DNA of 64,000 nt from Saprospiraceae bacterium. GTDB taxonomy: Bacteria > Bacteroidota > Bacteroidia > Chitinophagales > Saprospiraceae. The notes beneath the pieces were generated by a model. It ran no database searches and was not told the origin of the DNA. It saw nothing but the letters and a program-made list of their open reading frames with translations. Positions within the stretch are counted from its first letter, which is position 1. The number at the start of each line of letters is the position of its first letter. The position numbers were made by a program, and so were the translations under genes. The stretch lies in assembly GCA_020628645.1 (NCBI GenBank), contig JAHDES010000027.1:1-64000 (forward strand), written 5' to 3'. This document shows positions 42,574-51,235 of this stretch, piece by piece.

Positions 42574-43428
42574 TTATTTTAATAAAAAGCAAGAGTTGAA
42601 TGCTTTAATGGGTAAATATTCACTATTTTCAATCATTTCATTACAACTCACAGCTTTGTATTCATTTTTATTGTTATAAAAAAAACCATTGTCAAGTGGT
42701 TTTGTTTTTCCAAAGCGTAATTCATCTTTTGTAGGGGCGAAAAACTCGTATAATTCTGCATCACAAATAGTAGGTCTATAAAAAGAATACATTTTAGAAT
42801 CAATTAGTTCCATATCCAGAATAAAACCAATTACATCACCTTCAAATCTATCTGAATCTCCTAATCCTAGATGGCATAATATTTCAGGCTTATTAAAGAA
42901 CTTACAAAAATCAAATGGTTTTTTCTTTTCTTCTTCATAAAATGTAAGCCATATAATTCTGTTTGGTACTTTTAAGATTACATTTTCATATCTTTTTGGA
43001 ACAAATTTTCTATAAATTAACGTATCAATAAATCTTTTAATTGCCGTTGTACTTCCTCCAAAATACTTTTTATTTGGAGACAAATTACATACTTTTTCAA
43101 ATGACTCTCTTGGTATTACTGTACCTACATATTTAGGGTTAGGGATTTGTATTTTACCCCCTTTTCTTTTTAGTTTTTTCCTGAAAAGATTTACTAGCTC
43201 ACTTTCGATTTCTATAATACTTTTAGTGCCGAAATTGTCAATAATTGTTGCGCATATCTTCTTCATATATGCAGGAGAAAGAAAATGTTCTGATTTAATA
43301 TTATCAACAACTCTTGAAGATGATATTCCATTATGCTCACTCATTTCATTGAGAAACTTATCAATAATATCATTCTCTTCTTTGGTTAAATTTTTTCTGA
43401 CTTTGGAAAGAGTAGGAATAATTGGCAT
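42574..43428 (-). CDS. unknown protein, first gene of the PIN operon
   Basis: This 284-aa soluble protein has a helical N-terminal part (residues 1-95) that could hold a winged helix (SPAYMKKICATIIDNFGTKSI). A mixed alpha/beta C-terminal part follows (about 110-284) with VPNRIIWLTFYEEE, LCHLGLGDSDRFEGDVIGFILDMELIDS and FRPTICDAELYEF-like acidic segments. The clustered Asp, Glu and His could form a metal site, but the pattern matches nothing I know. It leads the operon with the 421-aa and 779-aa proteins. Codon use is very AT-rich like its partners. Confidence 0.55.
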   Translation of the reverse strand: MPIIPTLSKVRKNLTKEENDIIDKFLNEMSEHNGISSSRVVDNIKSEHFLSPAYMKKICATIIDNFGTKSIIEIESELVNLFRKKLKRKGGKIQIPNPKYVGTVIPRESFEKVCNLSPNKKYFGGSTTAIKRFIDTLIYRKFVPKRYENVILKVPNRIIWLTFYEEEKKKPFDFCKFFNKPEILCHLGLGDSDRFEGDVIGFILDMELIDSKMYSFYRPTICDAELYEFFAPTKDELRFGKTKPLDNGFFYNNKNEYKAVSCNEMIENSEYLPIKAFNSCFLLK

Positions 43429-43566
43429 TAAGTTAGATTGTTTGTGCTTATTTTAAAAATAAAATACTCGATATAGCAAGATACATATATGTCTTATCCA
43501 TAAACTAGGGTTATTCAGGAATAGAAAATTATATGTATAACTCTAGTATTTTGCCTGTAAAATTGT

Positions 43567-43580
43567 ACGCATAGATGCGT
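43567..43580. promoter_or_regulatory. palindromic site upstream of the PIN operon
   Basis: ACGCAT-AG-ATGCGT is a 14-bp palindrome about 139 bp before the operon start, the clearest structured site in this non-coding stretch. It could be an operator. The remaining 43,429-44,027 region is AT-rich and without an ORF, apart from the hairpin at 43,927. Confidence 0.3.
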
Positions 43581-43926
43581 TTTCTCTTATTTTTGAACAC
43601 CACTATTAATTAAGATAGAATAATGTTTAAATTAAAAAGTAAATGGGTCTGTAAGTTACGTGTTTTATGCTTATTTATTGTTGTTTTATAAAAAAATGTG
43701 AAAAATATTTCATTTACGTTACCTGTACACGCTTTATCATTTCTACTGAAAATATCTCTATACTTTTAGTGGTGTAGATTTTTCATGTACCTATAAGTTT
43801 ATCTTATCACCTATTTGAAAGAAAGATTAGTAGGAGATTTCTTCATTTAAAAAGTGTGTACATAGATTTAATGCATTTTAAGGATCATTTTGTATTAATA
43901 ACTATATACAAACCATTGGTATCTTT

Positions 43927-43966
43927 ACACCTGACCATCATCTATTTTACGATGGTTAGGTGTTTT
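43927..43966. terminator. 13-bp hairpin between the two defence-like operons
   Basis: ACACCTGACCATC (43,927-43,939) pairs with GATGGTTAGGTGT (43,951-43,963), with a single G-T pair and an 11-nt loop. A short T run follows only on the plus strand. It lies 62 bp beyond the end of the ABC-3C operon (minus strand), so it may end that transcript or protect its 3' end. Confidence 0.5.
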
Positions 43967-44027
43967 CAGATTAGCTCTACTAAGTATATCTTCTTGAAAA
44001 GAACTTCTAACTTTTGAAAGAATACTA

Positions 44028-45989
44028 TTAATCTAGCCACTCTCTGGGAATTAATGCATTATCTTCTTCATCCTCTCGCCATCTTTTTTTCATGAGTACA
44101 TTATTATAATCAGACCATGAATTCTCTCCAGTATGTTCTAGTACGATTATTTGGACTTTTTTCTTAACTCTCTTATTGAATTCTGAAAAAGCTTTGAATA
44201 TATTTTTTACTTTGACAATATCATCATCATTAATATTAGTTTCATTTTTCAGTTCAGGAAAGTATACTTGACTAGGTTGGTCAAAAACAATAAAGGATGG
44301 AGTTTTATTATTTAATTGAAGTCCTATAAAATATTCATGGAGAGCAAGAATAGTGGAAATATGGTATGCCATGTAATTATGTCCACTTCCAATCTCCCAT
44401 AAATAATCACTTTTTCCATCTTTAATAAACTTTAAGGTAAGATTGTCTATATCTAACCTTATATCAGAATCACTTCTTTCTACGCCAAAAATATTAGCAT
44501 ATACTTTTATTAGATTAGAAATCTTTCGAGAAGTGGTTTCTTCCTTTGTAGACAGATTTTTCTTTGAAAAAATTTGCCTTATAGTTGTTATTCGGTTATT
44601 TATTTCTTTGAGTTCTGCTCTTAGAGAACTGTTTGGTGCGATAGCATCATAATTTTTGAGTTCTCCTTCTAAGTTCCCTATAAATTTATATATCCGATTT
44701 AGTGTAAGCCTGTGTTTTTTGTATTCACCATCTTTATCGAATAGATTTTTGAGTTCTCCTCGGATTTGATTTAACTCATTTTCTAGTTCTTCCATCTCCT
44801 TTTCTAGCACTTTAATCTCTCTTGAGAACACTTTATGATACTCACCTGATTCGTAAGAAATATCGTCTATTTCTTTTTTTACAACTAGTAAATGTTTTAC
44901 ATAATCTTTTGAGAGACTAGTATCAGAACCACAAAATTGACAAACTTTACTTTCAGATAATTCTTTATAAAACCATCCAGCGGTTTTAGTCCTATCTTGC
45001 TGTATCAGTAAACTACTTCTATATTCAAGATTTGTTTTTGCAAGCTTCTTTAAAGAAACTAATTTTTCTTTTACTTGATGAAGACTAGATGCGACTATAT
45101 TTTCTCGATTTGATAAAATCGAAATTCTATTTGACAACTTAGCAGTTAATCCAACTTCTATACGTGGGATTGAATCATCATCGAGGGTTAATGCTGCTTC
45201 TCTAAGATAATATATAATGTCCTCATTTGATAATTCATCTATTTTTTCAGGAGAGCGAGGTAAGAGACCATAACTTTGTGCTAGGAAGTAATAACTAGAA
45301 ATATCTTTTAATAAGCTATTAACACTATTTTTTTTAAATTCAATTTCTCTTTCAAGTTTATTTTTTCTACTGTTAAGCTGCTTCAACTCTTGCCTTAATT
45401 CTAATGTTTCATCATCTATAATTCCAAGTAAATAAGGAAATAAAGACTTTAATCTTTCACGATTTTCAAAAGTATCTGCTTTGAAAAAAAGAGCATATGC
45501 ATTAGCAATTATATGCTGAGGTTGATAATTTAAGCTAATTATATCCCTAATGCTTGGTGATGATTTAAATCCTGAATTATTATTATCTTCTGAAAAATTG
45601 AGATTGGTTAAATTCAGGAAATTATTCATTAATTTTTTTAAATCATCTACATGGGTATTTTTTTCTAACTCATCTGGAATTTCTATAAATTCAGCTTCGT
45701 CAAAATACATTTCCTCTCCTAAAGATGGTTCTTTCCTAGCAAGCAGTACTTGTTTTTGACTAAACTGTAATAAAATTCCAAACCATTCTGTTTTATCTCT
45801 TATTATGCCAATGGGGATAGCACATTTTGAGCTTCCAAGACAATAATCAATAATAAATATTAGTGCAGATTTCCCTTTTCCACTTGCACCTGTTATTACA
45901 TTTACAAAATTTAAGTCAAATTCAATTTCTCTTCTTTGTTTTTCCCTTTCCTTTGACCATAATATTATTTTTTTAATTTTGAACGTCAT
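44028..45989 (-). CDS. ABC-3C system SMC-like ATPase (DUF3732)
   Basis: This 653-aa protein has Walker A TGASGKGKSALIFIIDYCLGS (about 29-49) directly followed by the family block CAIPIGIIRDKTEW. It has two coiled-coil arms around a zinc-hook-like CQFCGS (about 348), a signature-like EIGSGHNYMAYHIS (about 528) and Walker B SFIVFDQPSQVYFP (about 560). This is the DUF3732 type of Rad50/SMC-like ATPase in ABC-3C conflict systems. ATG at 45,989 is chosen: it shares one base with the previous stop (TGATG), while the longer ORF would overlap by 58 bp. It likely senses DNA ends or foreign nucleoprotein and licenses the partner effector. Confidence 0.83.
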   Translation of the reverse strand: MTFKIKKIILWSKEREKQRREIEFDLNFVNVITGASGKGKSALIFIIDYCLGSSKCAIPIGIIRDKTEWFGILLQFSQKQVLLARKEPSLGEEMYFDEAEFIEIPDELEKNTHVDDLKKLMNNFLNLTNLNFSEDNNNSGFKSSPSIRDIISLNYQPQHIIANAYALFFKADTFENRERLKSLFPYLLGIIDDETLELRQELKQLNSRKNKLEREIEFKKNSVNSLLKDISSYYFLAQSYGLLPRSPEKIDELSNEDIIYYLREAALTLDDDSIPRIEVGLTAKLSNRISILSNRENIVASSLHQVKEKLVSLKKLAKTNLEYRSSLLIQQDRTKTAGWFYKELSESKVCQFCGSDTSLSKDYVKHLLVVKKEIDDISYESGEYHKVFSREIKVLEKEMEELENELNQIRGELKNLFDKDGEYKKHRLTLNRIYKFIGNLEGELKNYDAIAPNSSLRAELKEINNRITTIRQIFSKKNLSTKEETTSRKISNLIKVYANIFGVERSDSDIRLDIDNLTLKFIKDGKSDYLWEIGSGHNYMAYHISTILALHEYFIGLQLNNKTPSFIVFDQPSQVYFPELKNETNINDDDIVKVKNIFKAFSEFNKRVKKKVQIIVLEHTGENSWSDYNNVLMKKRWREDEEDNALIPREWLD

Positions 45990-46519
45990 CAAATTTTTAC
46001 ATTTAAATAAGCTAATATTTGCTCCGTTTCTAATTGAGAAAACCATGCACCTAATCTTCTAGATGCAGCTATTATTTTCTTATATCCTTTGTCTGACCCA
46101 AATCTAGGAGTTATATTTTTCTTTCGATTAAGATATATTTTCCCATTATCTTTATCATATATTAAAAGTTCGGCAGAAAAAGCAATATCTAATGCTCTAA
46201 ATGTAGTTTTTTTCAAATCTAGGACTCTTTCTTGAATACCCTCAAATATAATTTCATTAGAAGTTAAAATTTTAATGAAACTTCCCCTACTAAAGTTTTT
46301 ACTACAAATGACATTAGAGTAGTCTTTAGTATATACAATTGGTAATACAAGAAAACAAAGAAATATACTTACTCCGCGATAGTCTTTATTATAGTTGGAA
46401 TACTTATCCACAAAAGTGTAAAGAGCATGCGCTCCCAAAGCTGCATTCTGGATTATCTCGTATTCATTAAAAGTAAGATAACTAAATTCTACACCTGCTC
46501 TTTCCAATTTGGATGCCAT
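45989..46519 (-). CDS. ABC-3C system middle component
   Basis: This 176-aa protein has the N-terminal pattern FNEYEIIQNAALGAHALYTFV (about 17-37), typical of middle components of three-component ABC systems, followed by a short alpha/beta domain ending in RLGAWFSQLETEQILAYLNV. It lies between the effector gene (31-bp overlap) and the DUF3732 ATPase gene (1-base overlap). In such systems it is thought to bridge ATPase and effector. Identity rests on this pattern and on gene order. Confidence 0.75.
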   Translation of the reverse strand: MASKLERAGVEFSYLTFNEYEIIQNAALGAHALYTFVDKYSNYNKDYRGVSIFLCFLVLPIVYTKDYSNVICSKNFSRGSFIKILTSNEIIFEGIQERVLDLKKTTFRALDIAFSAELLIYDKDNGKIYLNRKKNITPRFGSDKGYKKIIAASRRLGAWFSQLETEQILAYLNVKI

Positions 46520-47664
46520 CCTAGAATTTTTTGATTAGATAATTGATGATAAGTACCTTTAGTAGTGTAATATTGTTCCGTTTGAATCCCTGCAAGAATT
46601 CCTTTATGCTGGATAGTCTCTGAAAAAATATCATATCCTTTATTACTATCATTCAATTCCTTTGAAAGCCTACATTTAGTTCTATATATCTGCTGCCATC
46701 TTTCTGTAAGATCATTTTCAAAATCTCTAAATTCCTTCATTGTAACTCTACCTTGTTCCGCATATGTTGACCTTTCCATTTTAGAGCGGAGATAATCATT
46801 TATTGATTCAATAATTTCCTTTTCATCTAAATCAATAATCTCAAGCTGCTTTACAAAGTTTTTCCCTCTTTCCTGTTCCACTGCTATTTTTTGAATAGGG
46901 AGATTTTCTTTTGTTTTTTCGATGAATCTTTTTTGAGAATATTTTTGAATAAGTTGATCTTTTCTAGTCCAGATAGAATTTACGTTAAATATGGCATTTT
47001 CTCCATTTATCCAATAGCTGATAGTTTTATCAAAAAGCCCTCCTATTAAATCTATATATATGTTACTAAAAGGTACTTCATCTGAAATCTTCAAGTTATA
47101 CTTAATTTTATCTTTTAAATCTTGACGATCATTCTTATAATCATTATCTACTAAACTAACTCTTAAAATTAATTCAAGTAGTAAATCATCAGAGTAGTTT
47201 AAAAATTTATTACAATAAGATCTTATAGATTTACTAGGCTTTTCTTTCGCAATTTTTTTTAGTGACTGCAAAATGGCTTGTGCTTCTTTCTCATCATTAC
47301 AATTAGACATTTTCCTAGCTAAACAAACCTTACTTACAGGCTTTGTAGTTGCAAGAATAAAACGTGAAGAAGAAATATCATAAGAATGGATTGTAAGAAG
47401 GTCAAGCCATATTATTAATGTTTTCCATAGATTTTTACTTTTATTACCATAAGGATTTGATGCCTTTAAGGTACTTTTATCTTGTTCAAAAATTGTCTCT
47501 ATACTCTCTCCGTTCTGTAACTTAACTACTACATCATCTTCCATCTCAATTGAAACAATTCCATCTTTTTCACAGACACTTAACCAAAATAAAGCTCTTT
47601 CTATTTGGTAAAGATAACCAAGCATTTGACCTTCTGCCGAATGGAATGTTGGATTTGTAGACAT
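46489..47664 (-). CDS. ABC-3C system effector with REase-like N-terminus
   Basis: This 391-aa protein starts with a segment like Cap4/DUF4297-type restriction-endonuclease domains: GQMLGYLYQIERALFWLS (about 12-29), VSIEMEDDVVV (about 37) and FEQDKST (about 58), with E, D and K at the expected order for a PD-(D/E)xK-like site. The C-terminal 150 residues match in context the ABC-3C C-terminal domain, with late WQQIYRTKCRL and GILAGIQTEQYYTTKGTYHQLSNQKILGWHPNW. It is first in the three-gene operon. DNA cleavage is inferred, not shown. A catalytically altered site is possible since the K motif is not canonical. Confidence 0.68.
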   Translation of the reverse strand: MSTNPTFHSAEGQMLGYLYQIERALFWLSVCEKDGIVSIEMEDDVVVKLQNGESIETIFEQDKSTLKASNPYGNKSKNLWKTLIIWLDLLTIHSYDISSSRFILATTKPVSKVCLARKMSNCNDEKEAQAILQSLKKIAKEKPSKSIRSYCNKFLNYSDDLLLELILRVSLVDNDYKNDRQDLKDKIKYNLKISDEVPFSNIYIDLIGGLFDKTISYWINGENAIFNVNSIWTRKDQLIQKYSQKRFIEKTKENLPIQKIAVEQERGKNFVKQLEIIDLDEKEIIESINDYLRSKMERSTYAEQGRVTMKEFRDFENDLTERWQQIYRTKCRLSKELNDSNKGYDIFSETIQHKGILAGIQTEQYYTTKGTYHQLSNQKILGWHPNWKEQV

Positions 47665-48004
47665 CTAAATAGTATAAATTAAGGCAATATTCTTTTGAAC
47701 AGTTTATCTACATAAAAATAAGTATTTTTTTTGTTTTTTCATTCTTATTTAAAAAGAGGTACTAATAGCTTAGTAAGTGGCATATATTAATTATGGAACG
47801 GACTAATTTCAAGCTCTGAAATATCAAGAGAATGCATAAGTTAGATAGTACTTCTATTCTGTTTTCATCAAACTTGACTAAATATTATTGTTACTGCAAG
47901 ACTTATTTAGTTGCATTATATCTATAGTGACTAAGTTGTAATCCAACCTATCAAGAATGAGATAATTACTGTAACATAAAAGACTGAGGATAGCACCATT
48001 GATT
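47665..48004. other. non-coding gap upstream of the ABC-3C operon
   Basis: This 340-bp AT-rich gap separates two minus-strand units, the helicase gene and the ABC-3C operon. It must hold the operon's promoter, but no clear TTTG / TAnnTTTG pair stands out. No ORF, strong hairpin or repeat is seen. Confidence 0.4.
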
Positions 48005-50191
48005 CTACTCTAATAATTTAGAGCTATTTTCTGGATTAGAATAATACCTTATTGCTTCTAAAAAATTAGTGAACTCTTTTACCTGATTTTCAGGTAATTC
48101 CTTATACTCTTGTGACAATCCCTCAAACATAGGATTATTTTCTAAATTAACTCCCATTTCTTTTATCACTTTAATTTTTTTAGGGTTAGTATTATGTATC
48201 TTAAATACAGGCTCTCCATTATCATTATATCTCCTTGTATCTTTTATTTTGAAAAATAAATTAATATGATTCATTACTTTTCTTTCTGTTGTGATTTCTC
48301 CAAAACCTATATCCATTCGAGCATAAATGTTATTAATTCTTCTTTGTATTTCTGCTTTAGTCATTAGTTCTCCTTCTGGAAAAGCTGATAATAATTTCTC
48401 TTTAACGGGATGCTTACTCGATAAAGCTTCAAATAGAATTGATGTAATTATATTCTTAACTGCTCGGTCATCTCTTCTTGCCAATCCAGTTGATTTTTTT
48501 ATATAATTATCTCTTAAATATTGGATAGCATCAGACTTTCCTACCCATTCATAGATTTTATTGTAATTAGAAAATATGCTCTGCTGCAAATATGTCATCC
48601 CCTCAATATTTCTAATATCTTTTATTTTCTCATCATCAGATATATTGGTAATAATGTAGTCTAAGGCATCATTAATTTCTTTTGTCTTAACTTGGGTTTG
48701 ATCTATTTTGACTAAATCAAATAAAGAATTATCTATATTGTCAGGGAAGGATTTAATTATTGTACCTATATCATAATATTCTCTAAGTACATTTTCTAGT
48801 CCACTATACTGAACATAAATTTCCTTAATAGTACTCTCCGTTTCTAGCAAAGCATCTATGCTAAAATATGCAGGTCTATAATTAGATGAGAATGATTCAG
48901 GTAATGATATTTCTTTATTTTCTTCATACACAAACCTTGTCAAATTATATCCTCTAATTTTGGCACTTTTAGTAATTGAATCTCTTATTTTCCTTAGTAG
49001 ATTAGCAGAATCTTTATCATTAGAGTAGATATGTTTTACACAATCAAGTGTTTTAATTGTTTGTTCAGCATAAAAAAGTAACTGCTTAACTGTCCTGTAT
49101 TGTTCTGGCTCTTTTCTAATTTCTGAATAGACTAAATAATGACTAAGTATATTACTAGTACCATCATTATTTGTTCTAATTCTACCGTTTATTTGTCTTA
49201 TTCTATCTACAGATAAGGTAGTATATCCCTTATTTCCATCAGCAACACATATTACATGACAACTACTATAAATATCTACTCCCGAAAAATATGCACTAGT
49301 AACAAAGGAAATAGAGCCTAATTGTCCTCGTGTATCTTCAAATTCTTGAAAGTAGTCTCCTACTCTTCTTTTACTGTTACTGCTACATAAAATTCTACAT
49401 CTCTCTTGTATTTCATCTGGAAGTAAGCTTATGGTATGTAAAATTCCTTTTATGTAATTATATGCTACAAGTATTTTTTCTTTTTTTATATATAGTTTTT
49501 CTATTAGTCTAGCAAGCTCATGATCTTTATATGCAGGATAGGTATGAATAATGTTCATCTTATTCTTGACCTTTTTCTCGTAATCAAAAATAGTGAGTGG
49601 TTCTTTTTGTAATTCAGGATTACTGAAATCCTTTAGGGTAGCTGATAGTACACAAGCATTATCAAATTTAAAGTAATAATCCATTACTTTCTCTAAACTA
49701 TCTCTGTAACCAGAATCAGCTTGAAAAGTATCTATCTCATCAACTGTAAGAAAAAAATCTTTATGACCAGATTCCCCAATAGATTTAATGACATATTTGA
49801 TACTATCAGCAACGACTAATATCTTGATAAACTTATTTTGCTGTTTATATTCTTCTATTCTATCAGGTAAATCATCTTCAGAGATTGGACTAGGAAACAA
49901 CCTAGTTTTACTTCCTACGTAAATAGTTGCTATCTCTTTACTTTCTCTATGTTCAAAGGCTTTACTAGCTGCAATGGCTTTTAAAGGTTCAACAATTATA
50001 GAATGTCTTTTTGCAGTTATTTCAAGATGAGTTGCTCCTATTCCCGTCACTCTTTTATCTATCCTTCCCTTTGGTAAGAAATCAAAAGAATCTGATAGAT
50101 AACTACCATTTTCTAAAATATAAGTAGTTGTATTTTCATCTCTATTTTCATCTTTCTTAATAATTCTAGTCGATTCTTTTTCAATTTCCAT
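48005..50191 (-). CDS. SF2 helicase-like protein of the element
   Basis: This 728-aa protein starts its helicase core with RVTGIGATHLEITAKRHSIIV (about 48), where the usual GKT P-loop is degenerate (GIGATHLE). DEID (about 151), SATLKDF (about 183) and motif VI DRIRQINGRIR (about 329) follow. Proteins with this GIGAT motif are common in Bacteroidota mobile elements. The C-terminal half is mostly helical and unassigned. It lacks a canonical Walker Lys, so ATP hydrolysis should not be assumed. It sits divergent from a small protein across a G-rich dyad, suggesting a role in element replication. Confidence 0.65.
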   Translation of the reverse strand: MEIEKESTRIIKKDENRDENTTTYILENGSYLSDSFDFLPKGRIDKRVTGIGATHLEITAKRHSIIVEPLKAIAASKAFEHRESKEIATIYVGSKTRLFPSPISEDDLPDRIEEYKQQNKFIKILVVADSIKYVIKSIGESGHKDFFLTVDEIDTFQADSGYRDSLEKVMDYYFKFDNACVLSATLKDFSNPELQKEPLTIFDYEKKVKNKMNIIHTYPAYKDHELARLIEKLYIKKEKILVAYNYIKGILHTISLLPDEIQERCRILCSSNSKRRVGDYFQEFEDTRGQLGSISFVTSAYFSGVDIYSSCHVICVADGNKGYTTLSVDRIRQINGRIRTNNDGTSNILSHYLVYSEIRKEPEQYRTVKQLLFYAEQTIKTLDCVKHIYSNDKDSANLLRKIRDSITKSAKIRGYNLTRFVYEENKEISLPESFSSNYRPAYFSIDALLETESTIKEIYVQYSGLENVLREYYDIGTIIKSFPDNIDNSLFDLVKIDQTQVKTKEINDALDYIITNISDDEKIKDIRNIEGMTYLQQSIFSNYNKIYEWVGKSDAIQYLRDNYIKKSTGLARRDDRAVKNIITSILFEALSSKHPVKEKLLSAFPEGELMTKAEIQRRINNIYARMDIGFGEITTERKVMNHINLFFKIKDTRRYNDNGEPVFKIHNTNPKKIKVIKEMGVNLENNPMFEGLSQEYKELPENQVKEFTNFLEAIRYYSNPENSSKLLE

Positions 50192-50346
50192 TTTAATATT
50201 TTCTGACTCAGTTAGATAATATATATAATGACTAAGCTAGGTATTAAATACGGATTACCCAATAAATGGATTGTCTCAAAAGGGTTTTATTTCTGTTTCC
50301 ATACTGAAAAACTATAAGTTTCTAGGTTTCAGAATAGAGTAACTTC

Positions 50347-50358
50347 AATATTTATAGT
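50347..50358. repeat. inverted copy of the 35.8-kb motif core
   Basis: AATATTTATAGT is the exact complement of ACTATAAATATT at 35,792-35,803. It lies about 14 bp left of the G-rich dyad, so both regions may be bound by one element-encoded protein. Twelve matching bases in AT-rich DNA is only modest evidence. Confidence 0.3.
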
Positions 50359-50371
50359 AAGTCACTTCTGA

Positions 50372-50422
50372 GGGTATCCCCATTACCCACCGCCACCATT
50401 TCTTGGGTAGAAAAGTACCCCC
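50372..50422. other. repeated dyad with G-rich strand, candidate replication origin
   Basis: Two hairpins with the same arms, GGGTA-7 nt-TACCC (50,372-50,388) and GGGTA-6 nt-TACCC (50,405-50,420), flank a C-rich segment (50,378-50,397). Its complement, GGTGGCGGTGGGTAATGGGG, has G runs able to form a quadruplex. This is a GC-rich island in very AT-rich DNA, between divergent helicase and small-protein genes. It is consistent with a single-strand origin, oriV or oriT, but no relaxase is present. Confidence 0.45.
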
Positions 50423-50468
50423 ATGTCTAATTCTGATTTCAATTTATTCACTAAAAAAATTAATACCA

Positions 50469-50825
50469 ATGGCAGAAGTTACTATTATTGACTACAAGGA
50501 GTTCAAAAACAACAAAGGAGAAAAATTCTATGCTATGATTGTTGAAGGTGATGTAACCTTAGTAAAAAGCTCTGAAACAGGTAGCTACTATGCTACTTCT
50601 AAAAAAGCAAGTGTTTCTACAACATTTGATGAAGAAACGATTAAACGATTACTTGGTAAGAAGCTAGAAGGTAAAGTTGCTAAAGTACAATGTAAGCCTT
50701 ATGAATTTACTGTTGAAGGAACTGGTGAGGTAATAACACTATCACATCGTTATCAATTTATTCCTGCTGGTACAGAAACAGTACAAGCACAAAACGATGT
50801 TGTTCAAGAGGAACTGGTTAACTAA
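50469..50825 (+). CDS. small beta-rich protein of the element, unknown
   Basis: This 118-aa protein starts at ATG 50,469; the longer ORF would run through the dyad region and has an unlikely N-terminus. Alternating short hydrophobic strands (EVTIIDYKEF, KFYAMIVEGDVTLVKS, GKVAKVQCKPYEFTVEG) suggest a small beta barrel, perhaps OB-like, with an acidic tail, as in single-strand DNA-binding proteins. This is inference from pattern only. It is divergent from the helicase gene and next to the candidate origin, which supports a role in replication. Confidence 0.6.
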   Translation: MAEVTIIDYKEFKNNKGEKFYAMIVEGDVTLVKSSETGSYYATSKKASVSTTFDEETIKRLLGKKLEGKVAKVQCKPYEFTVEGTGEVITLSHRYQFIPAGTETVQAQNDVVQEELVN

Positions 50826-50908
50826 TAAATAATAATTAAGAATGGGCGGCAGATATATCATAGTATATTATCTGTCGTTTGTTTTTTTTTGATAAAAAAA
50901 ATAAAAAT

Positions 50909-51121
50909 GTGGAATTAAGTAACTGTTTTTTTATAACTCAATCAGGTAATCTTATCCAAGTATTTTGTCCTTTCAAGGTGATAGCTCATACGTCAATAAA
51001 TGAAATTATGGCAGGAGAAATATTTACAGTTGAAGCCGTTAAGAAATCCCAGTTAGATAATATAGTTTTTCAAATTGGAAATCAATTTTACTACCATCAT
51101 TATTTTGAACTACTCATCTAA
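50909..51121 (+). CDS. small hypothetical protein
   Basis: An ORF of about 70 codons from a GTG start (80 from a TTG at 50,879 that lies in a T8 run). It has no recognisable motif; the C-terminus is hydrophobic (FQIGNQFYYHHYFELLI). The gap and strand fit a gene following the 118-aa protein, but start and reality are uncertain. Confidence 0.35.
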   Translation: MELSNCFFITQSGNLIQVFCPFKVIAHTSINEIMAGEIFTVEAVKKSQLDNIVFQIGNQFYYHHYFELLI

Positions 51122-51235
51122 ATGTAACAATACCCATTCAAATACATATAATTATTAGGCATTTTGGATTTCTTGTTTCAAGTGAGTAATAAAGTATTTA
51201 TAACACTTTCATAAAATCGACGAGTAGCATAGAGG

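Noticed and set aside
43429-44027. Retron or toxin-antitoxin RNA in the long gap
   Set aside because: No reverse transcriptase is encoded in the element and no repeat array of the kind needed for type III antitoxins is present.
50403-50468. N-terminal extension of the 118-aa protein
   Set aside because: The extension runs through the repeated dyad and has no protein-like character; ATG at 50,469 follows an A-rich stretch and fits better.
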